From NCBI GenBank assembly GCA_045660245.1, contig JAZRDJ010000025.1, forward strand, positions 1 through 10,058: a stretch of 10,058 nucleotides of DNA. The letters run 5' to 3'. Under the pieces are notes generated by a model. That model did not search any database, had not been told where the DNA came from, and saw only the letters and a list, made by a program, of their open reading frames with translations. Position numbers and translations under genes: made by a program. Below are positions 6,501 to 10,058 of this stretch, one piece after another (the stretch's first letter is position 1; every line of letters starts with the position of its first letter). Source of the DNA: RGIG3872 sp045660245. GTDB lineage: Bacteria > Bacillota > Clostridia > Christensenellales > UBA1242.

Positions 6501-9500
6501 AAATTCCACCGCCATATTTGGCTTGCACAGAGCCAGAACCTGAAATTGTTCCACCATCAAGCACAAATGTTGTAGCGTCTCCATTTATATACATATTCCC
6601 GCCATAACCATATGCCCCATCATGAAACCCATTGTCATGAATTATTCCGCCAGTCATTGTGAAGAATCCTGAATTTGTGAGATAAACCCCAGCACCATAT
6701 GGATTGATTGGATAATGTGTACCAGCATAATCAGGAGCATTTTTTGAAACCACATTGTGAGAAATGTTTCCCGCCGTCATGGTGATTGTTCCACCATAAA
6801 GCAGTGCGCCCGCTGCTTTACCCTTTGTTTCATGTTCCGAAATTAAAATCGAGTTATAAACGATATTTGTACCACACAAAGACAATGTTGCACCATCTGT
6901 ATATATTCCACCACCATTACCATAGGTATAGTTATATTCAATTGAACCACCTTGCAATGTCATGTCTACTGATTTGTGTCCATAAACTCCTGCACCACTG
7001 ATACAATTGTTTTGTGTAATAACACCACCATTCATATGGAAACTTTTACAATCCCAAACTCCGCCACCACGGTATGATCCCTCACATAATGAGATCTCAC
7101 CATTATTCAAAGTTAAATAACCAAGATTTGCAATTCCACCACCAATTCGCGCTTTGCAATCAGTTAGTAAAATATTATTAATAACAATCGTTTTATTTGT
7201 GTAATTATAAATCGCTCCGCCATCACCCGCCGTCTCGCAACCACGAATTTCCATATTTGAAATAGTGAGAGATTTTGTGCCTGTATTATATAGTCCACCC
7301 GCTCTTGACTTTGCATAGCAATTTAAAATTTGTGGTCGGTTTGAATCCGTTGTTGTAAGAGACCCAATTACCATTGATCCAGCAGTATATATACCACCAG
7401 CATATGACGATGCTGAACAATTTTCAATCGTTCCACTTTTGAAATTTAATGTTCCTTGTGCATGAATAGCACCACCAGTTACTGCATCATAGGTGTATGT
7501 TTCTCCATCATCATTCAACACTCGACCATTTCCAGAAATTTTCCCCGAATTAAAATTCATTACGGCCGTTTTGTTCCCTTGATATACTGCTCCGCCATTA
7601 CTTGCTGAGCGATTCCCAGAGAAAACGCCGCCTTCAAGAGTTAAATTCGAGTACATATCCATGAAAACGGCACCACCATGCGATGTAGAACTATTCTCAT
7701 TTAATGTCCCACCACTAAAATTAAATTTTGAATATTGATTCATATAAACAGCGCCACCAAGAGTCGCACTGCAAGATGTTATTTTCCCACCAGTCATCAC
7801 AAGACCATTGTCTGATTCAGTTGCTCCTGACGAAAGTTGCAAAAACATTGCACCACCATTTTCAGTTGCAGAACATGAAGACATTGTCCCTCCTGACAAA
7901 TTAATCGTACCAAAAGAAAAAATTGCTCCTCCATAACTCGCTGAACAGTTAATTACGCTTCCCGATTCAATATCAATTGTTGTTGATAATTCATTGCAAT
8001 AAATCGCACCACCTCTCTCTGCCGCTTTACATGAAGATATTGTTGTTCCATTCAAAGTTATCGTTTTAGTATTGAAAACAGCGCCACCATGACCAGTCGC
8101 ATTACATCCACGAATTGTCCCACCATTCATTTCCAAGTTTGTTCCATCGTGATAAATTGCTCCACCATGAGAAAGCGATGTACATGTGTGAATTATACCA
8201 TAGTTAAAAACAAGTGAGCCAAGAGAATAAATGGCTCCACCAAGAACAGCAGAAGAGTTTTTGATTGTTCCAGAATTTATTTCAACATTTGCAGATTCTT
8301 CAATATAGATCGCTCCACCATTATTGCTTGCTTCCGATTTCCAAACATCACCAGTAATGGTTATATCTGCTGTTGTATAAATTGCTCCACCATTTTTTGC
8401 TTTTGAGTTATTGATGACAAATTGATCAAAAACTGCATTTTTACTTGCATTGAAAATTGTTCCACCATTGTTTGTAGCAACACATCCATCAAATGGTGTA
8501 CCAGCAACTCTTATGCTTAGTCTCCCCAAATTATAAATACCACCACCATCATAAGCCTGCGGAGTTTGTTTGTCCCCCTTGATTGATCCACCACTCATAT
8601 TAAAACTAGAGTTTGAATCAATAAACACTCCGCCACCAAGACCAGTGGTTGTGTTGACTGAGCAATCTTGAATTTCCAACGCATATGAATTCACCGTTCC
8701 ATCTGAGACGTAAATTCCCCCACCATTACCATTGGCTGAACAAGAGTAAATATCTGTCGAAATTTCCCAAATAGACAATAATCCACCTGAAACGTAAATT
8801 CCCCCACCATTAGTTGCCGCCGTACAATTTTCAACTTCTAATACTGCGCCTGAAATATCACTTTCCACAGCCACAGTGAAATTGCCTTTCAAATACATTC
8901 CACCACCGTTCACTGACGCATGGCAATTTTTAATTGTCCAAGTGTAATTAAATAAATCAAAAACTAACGATGTCTCTGAATATAATCCACCACCATATTG
9001 AGATTCACACGAATCAATAATGCTTGCTGACATATCAATGGTTCCACCATTGTTATAAATTCCGCCACCATAAAGACCAGCCTTGCACGAAGTAATATTT
9101 GATGTATCCATTTCTCCACTTTCATTAATGTCATCATAGAACACACATTTTGCTACGTTGTAGATACCACCACCAGAGCCATTCTTAGCTTCACAGCCTT
9201 GAATTGTTCCTCCCATCATATAAACTGATCCAGAACTATTACAAACTCCCCCACCATTTGTATTTGCTCTACAATTCAGAATTTTTGAAAATGGATTAAA
9301 TACAATAGTCGCACCAGCATTATAAATTCCACCGCCATCATTTGACGCAACACACTTTTCAACAATCGCTCGTTCTCCAAGCGTCACCATTCCCTTTGCA
9401 TAAATTCCACCGCCAGACTGTGCTTGAACTGTTGTTCCATCACCGGAAATTTTTCCAGAGTTGATTACTACTTTACAATTGTCACTATGCATATAAAGGT

Positions 9501-10058
9501 TTCCACCTTGAATCTTTGCTGTATTATTTGCGATCTCGCCGCCATTCATTTCAAAGATAGCATAACGATTGAGCATAACTCCACCGGCTTTTGTGTTGTA
9601 TCCGTTCGAAGCATAAGCCTTGTTGTTGATAATCTTTCCACCATTCAATACAAATTTTACATATTTGTTTTCATCTGTGTATGATTGTGCACTGATATAA
9701 TCCGATTGAACACCTGCGCCCAATTGTCGTGCCACGCATTCTTCAATGATCGCATTTTCGCCCATAACAAAGTGTCCGGCATTGTAAACACCACCGCCAT
9801 TATTGGCCTCACAACCTGTTATAGATCCAGATTCAAAGTCAAAATAATTACCTCTGCTTGTCGAAACTTGATAAACAGCACCGCCACGTCCCTGCTTGTT
9901 CCCTATTTGACCAAGCGCGTTGCAGTTTGAAATTGTGGCACCTCGAAGAATCGTCTTCCCCATTGAGTAAATCCCACCAGCATGGTTTCCCGCTTGACAA
10001 AACTCAATCACACCAGTCAATGTCACAGTTGTTCCATCATAACTATAAATTGCTCCAC
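3586..10058 (-). CDS. Giant GG[GA]IY-repeat secreted protein, predicted beta-helix adhesin (N-terminus outside window)
   Basis: The frame is open to the right edge: codons before the GTG at 10026 continue the repeat as GGAIYSYDGTTVTLTG, so neither this GTG nor any visible codon is the true start. At least 2156 residues are present. Positions 10058-6330 encode about 44 imperfect rungs of 20-35 residues with the pattern GG[GA][IV]Y/F, a short variable strand, then SGTIxxCSA. This is typical of Pmp-like or pectate-lyase-like right-handed parallel beta-helices of surface proteins. Positions 6325-5955 encode an acidic, probably helical insert. Positions 5945-3586 encode beta-rich modules, including IQYVDVDGTEYT and IKYVDSNNNLI (weakly MucBP-like) and a DLDGDGD loop. 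The C-terminus (FVLPD) has no LPXTG, no membrane helix and no obvious autotransporter barrel. Export and adhesin function are inferred from fold and composition. The signal peptide and any anchor would be in the missing N-terminus. Confidence 0.85.
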   Translation of the reverse strand, partial: GAIYSYDGTTVTLTGVIEFCQAGNHAGGIYSMGKTILRGATISNCNALGQIGNKQGRGGAVYQVSTSRGNYFDFESGSITGCEANNGGGVYNAGHFVMGENAIIEECVARQLGAGVQSDYISAQSYTDENKYVKFVLNGGKIINNKAYASNGYNTKAGGVMLNRYAIFEMNGGEIANNTAKIQGGNLYMHSDNCKVVINSGKISGDGTTVQAQSGGGIYAKGMVTLGERAIVEKCVASNDGGGIYNAGATIVFNPFSKILNCRANTNGGGVCNSSGSVYMMGGTIQGCEAKNGSGGGIYNVAKCVFYDDINESGEMDTSNITSCKAGLYGGGIYNNGGTIDMSASIIDSCESQYGGGLYSETSLVFDLFNYTWTIKNCHASVNGGGMYLKGNFTVAVESDISGAVLEVENCTAATNGGGIYVSGGLLSIWEISTDIYSCSANGNGGGIYVSDGTVNSYALEIQDCSVNTTTGLGGGVFIDSNSSFNMSGGSIKGDKQTPQAYDGGGIYNLGRLSIRVAGTPFDGCVATNNGGTIFNASKNAVFDQFVINNSKAKNGGAIYTTADITITGDVWKSEASNNGGAIYIEESANVEINSGTIKNSSAVLGGAIYSLGSLVFNYGIIHTCTSLSHGGAIYHDGTNLEMNGGTIRGCNATGHGGAVFNTKTITLNGTTISSCKAAERGGAIYCNELSTTIDIESGSVINCSASYGGAIFSFGTINLSGGTMSSCSATENGGAMFLQLSSGATESDNGLVMTGGKITSCSATLGGAVYMNQYSKFNFSGGTLNENSSTSHGGAVFMDMYSNLTLEGGVFSGNRSASNGGAVYQGNKTAVMNFNSGKISGNGRVLNDDGETYTYDAVTGGAIHAQGTLNFKSGTIENCSASSYAGGIYTAGSMVIGSLTTTDSNRPQILNCYAKSRAGGLYNTGTKSLTISNMEIRGCETAGDGGAIYNYTNKTIVINNILLTDCKARIGGGIANLGYLTLNNGEISLCEGSYRGGGVWDCKSFHMNGGVITQNNCISGAGVYGHKSVDMTLQGGSIEYNYTYGNGGGIYTDGATLSLCGTNIVYNSILISEHETKGKAAGALLYGGTITMTAGNISHNVVSKNAPDYAGTHYPINPYGAGVYLTNSGFFTMTGGIIHDNGFHDGAYGYGGNMYINGDATTFVLDGGTISGSGSVQAKYGGGIWNDGIFIMLSGTITECSATYGGAIFNNERMLLSGGNIVDCIAEVGDSIFNGSEMVLVGQSDDYSPAIDAIRNFLVAGTLGLSSGIKNILTTNHTNLTEEEVSIYLQLILESIDAYWSKTYSIKEYDLESIDDQLVDKLGSEFEILETTDLNMIQDLISSNITTIFDSSKATQLLSTNLSRFVNELVISGTVTLASNTFEKYNFDRGEPVVIDGEEYSLTVEYRNAHVSHMGILNKIKFDFADYAVDVGTYAEFGFDKINVDTTASRFFTHYLRNYSVENDGTTYSAYNLSLFNAIDNTNMLYSESGNSELSFEPYNFALLPESIVSYVGSDGGCGIETTTETIDLIIRCDLDDASTSFYQVVVGTLIFIQDEKLYINGELVISGNVTDGYLGFDYSNGYYWVRYNGISTIEIYAYCYYKTTINIQYVDVDGTEYTQNVSEMYLEMSITTYWKDGNARIENYGGQEIFNFNEYDGIDKDIYEPFVIYVNGESLYNSPIGKFITISGATTITIVCKRIEVSLFIKYVDSNNNLIRDESCASIYCGDSLELGFVDGVQYLLKNGKINNIYLSGDTYLSENTLGQGIPQELDLYPLSNWWFEMGGDHGSYIDTITGNVTLYLRYQNASYIVNFNGEETSITVPRQYNKIAVRFDTTNSDELYAYYEDDSGKIQTYHICNYSKSEYSTVRYFVTQVNTIGVDIEITSGSFNVDSDFNVIYITTETEYDDYLLTLDMLSYDSSNSNTIDSTDVIEYDAFSDVQLSLQGEVKYVDIGGSYKTCLVTNLTVCDSDNHVLGIYTFTEELVGINLDHENIWVIKYEIDGNDVTDLDGDGDFEYTLIYLIDYITNVNIKPVLKMKSDIYAITIYQNSTQENKSTNISYYLDSTITITANWEYVSSIGKYRAKVVIMVDNQRYPLICELTYNIAVPDRIRFIWGGNLLLSEEDVMSAEYVVTGYEMAGRHDSNLFNIIFVLPD
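6330..10058 (-). repeat. Array of about 44 GG[GA]IY beta-helix rungs
   Basis: By eye the translated array holds about 44 copies of GG-[GAN]-[IVLM]-[YFW] or close variants, most 20-35 residues apart. The last recognisable rung is VGDSIFN, at about 6352-6372. On the plus strand the motif shows as recurrent CCACCACC or GCTCCACC. The copies are diverged in DNA, so this is an old protein-level repeat and not a simple tandem satellite. The array continues past the right edge. Confidence 0.9.
8708..8812 (-). repeat. Pair of 21-base direct repeats one rung apart
   Basis: Plus-strand positions 8708-8728 and 8792-8812 are identical over 21 bases (core GTAAATTCCCCCACCATT) and are offset by 84 bases, exactly 28 codons. 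They encode the rungs NGGGIYVSDG and NGGGIYVSGG. Elsewhere neighbouring rungs differ more in DNA, so this pair may reflect a recent single-rung duplication or gene conversion. Confidence 0.6.

Noticed and set aside
10024..10026. GTG at 10026 as the start of the giant protein
   Set aside because: The frame continues upstream to the window edge and encodes another GGAIY rung, so this is an internal valine codon.
6330..10058. CRISPR array or non-coding tandem satellite suggested by recurrent CCACC motifs
   Set aside because: The repeats are short, imperfect and in codon phase inside one open frame; they encode protein rungs and there are no conserved direct repeats with spacers.

Overview
The window is an AT-rich stretch of a bacterial chromosome. 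Every supportable gene lies on the minus strand, so transcription runs from high to low coordinates. The order rpmG-secE-nusG-rplK, the C+-type L33 with two CxxC pairs, the strong AGGAG ribosome binding sites and the closely consensus sigma-A-type promoters all suggest a low-GC Gram-positive-like bacterium (Bacillota or a relative). The giant GG[GA]IY-repeat surface protein would suit a host-associated or gut anaerobe. That placement is inference. UGA appears to be a stop codon, because a complete RF2 is encoded and Trp is read from TGG where I checked, but none of the six visible CDS ends uses TGA.

Layout in transcription order. (1) 10058-3586 is one open reading frame of at least 2156 residues whose N-terminus lies outside the window. 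Its first about 1240 visible residues are some 44 rungs of a GG[GA][IV]Y/F repeat, predicted to form a right-handed parallel beta-helix. An acidic, probably helical insertion of about 120 residues follows, then about 770 residues of beta-rich C-terminal modules. It ends at a strong intrinsic terminator (3575-3543). (2) A promoter at 3514-3486 drives prfB (RF2) and tsaD (t6A synthesis), a two-gene translation unit. (3) A near-consensus promoter at 1231-1203 drives rpmG-secE-nusG and probably continues into rplK. Its transcript begins almost exactly at a terminator-shaped hairpin with a UUCG tetraloop and six U residues. (4) Between nusG and rplK there are two hairpins and a motif that looks like the L1-binding translational operator of the rplK-rplA operon. 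rplK itself enters for only nine complete codons.

The window joins a conserved translation, secretion and transcription core to a very large secreted repeat protein. The points most worth a second look are: a cysteine ladder in the beta-helix (27 rungs with Cys at the same place, swapped for Asn in others); a block change from GGGIY to GGAIY repeats; a Cys-less variant rung recurring about every 900-1050 bp; the helical domain splitting the end of the helix; a prfB that has lost the usual RF2 frameshift but may keep its scar; and the hairpin/U-tract leader of the nusG operon. I see no CRISPR, transposon, tRNA or rRNA, and no stretch longer than 300 bases without a gene.
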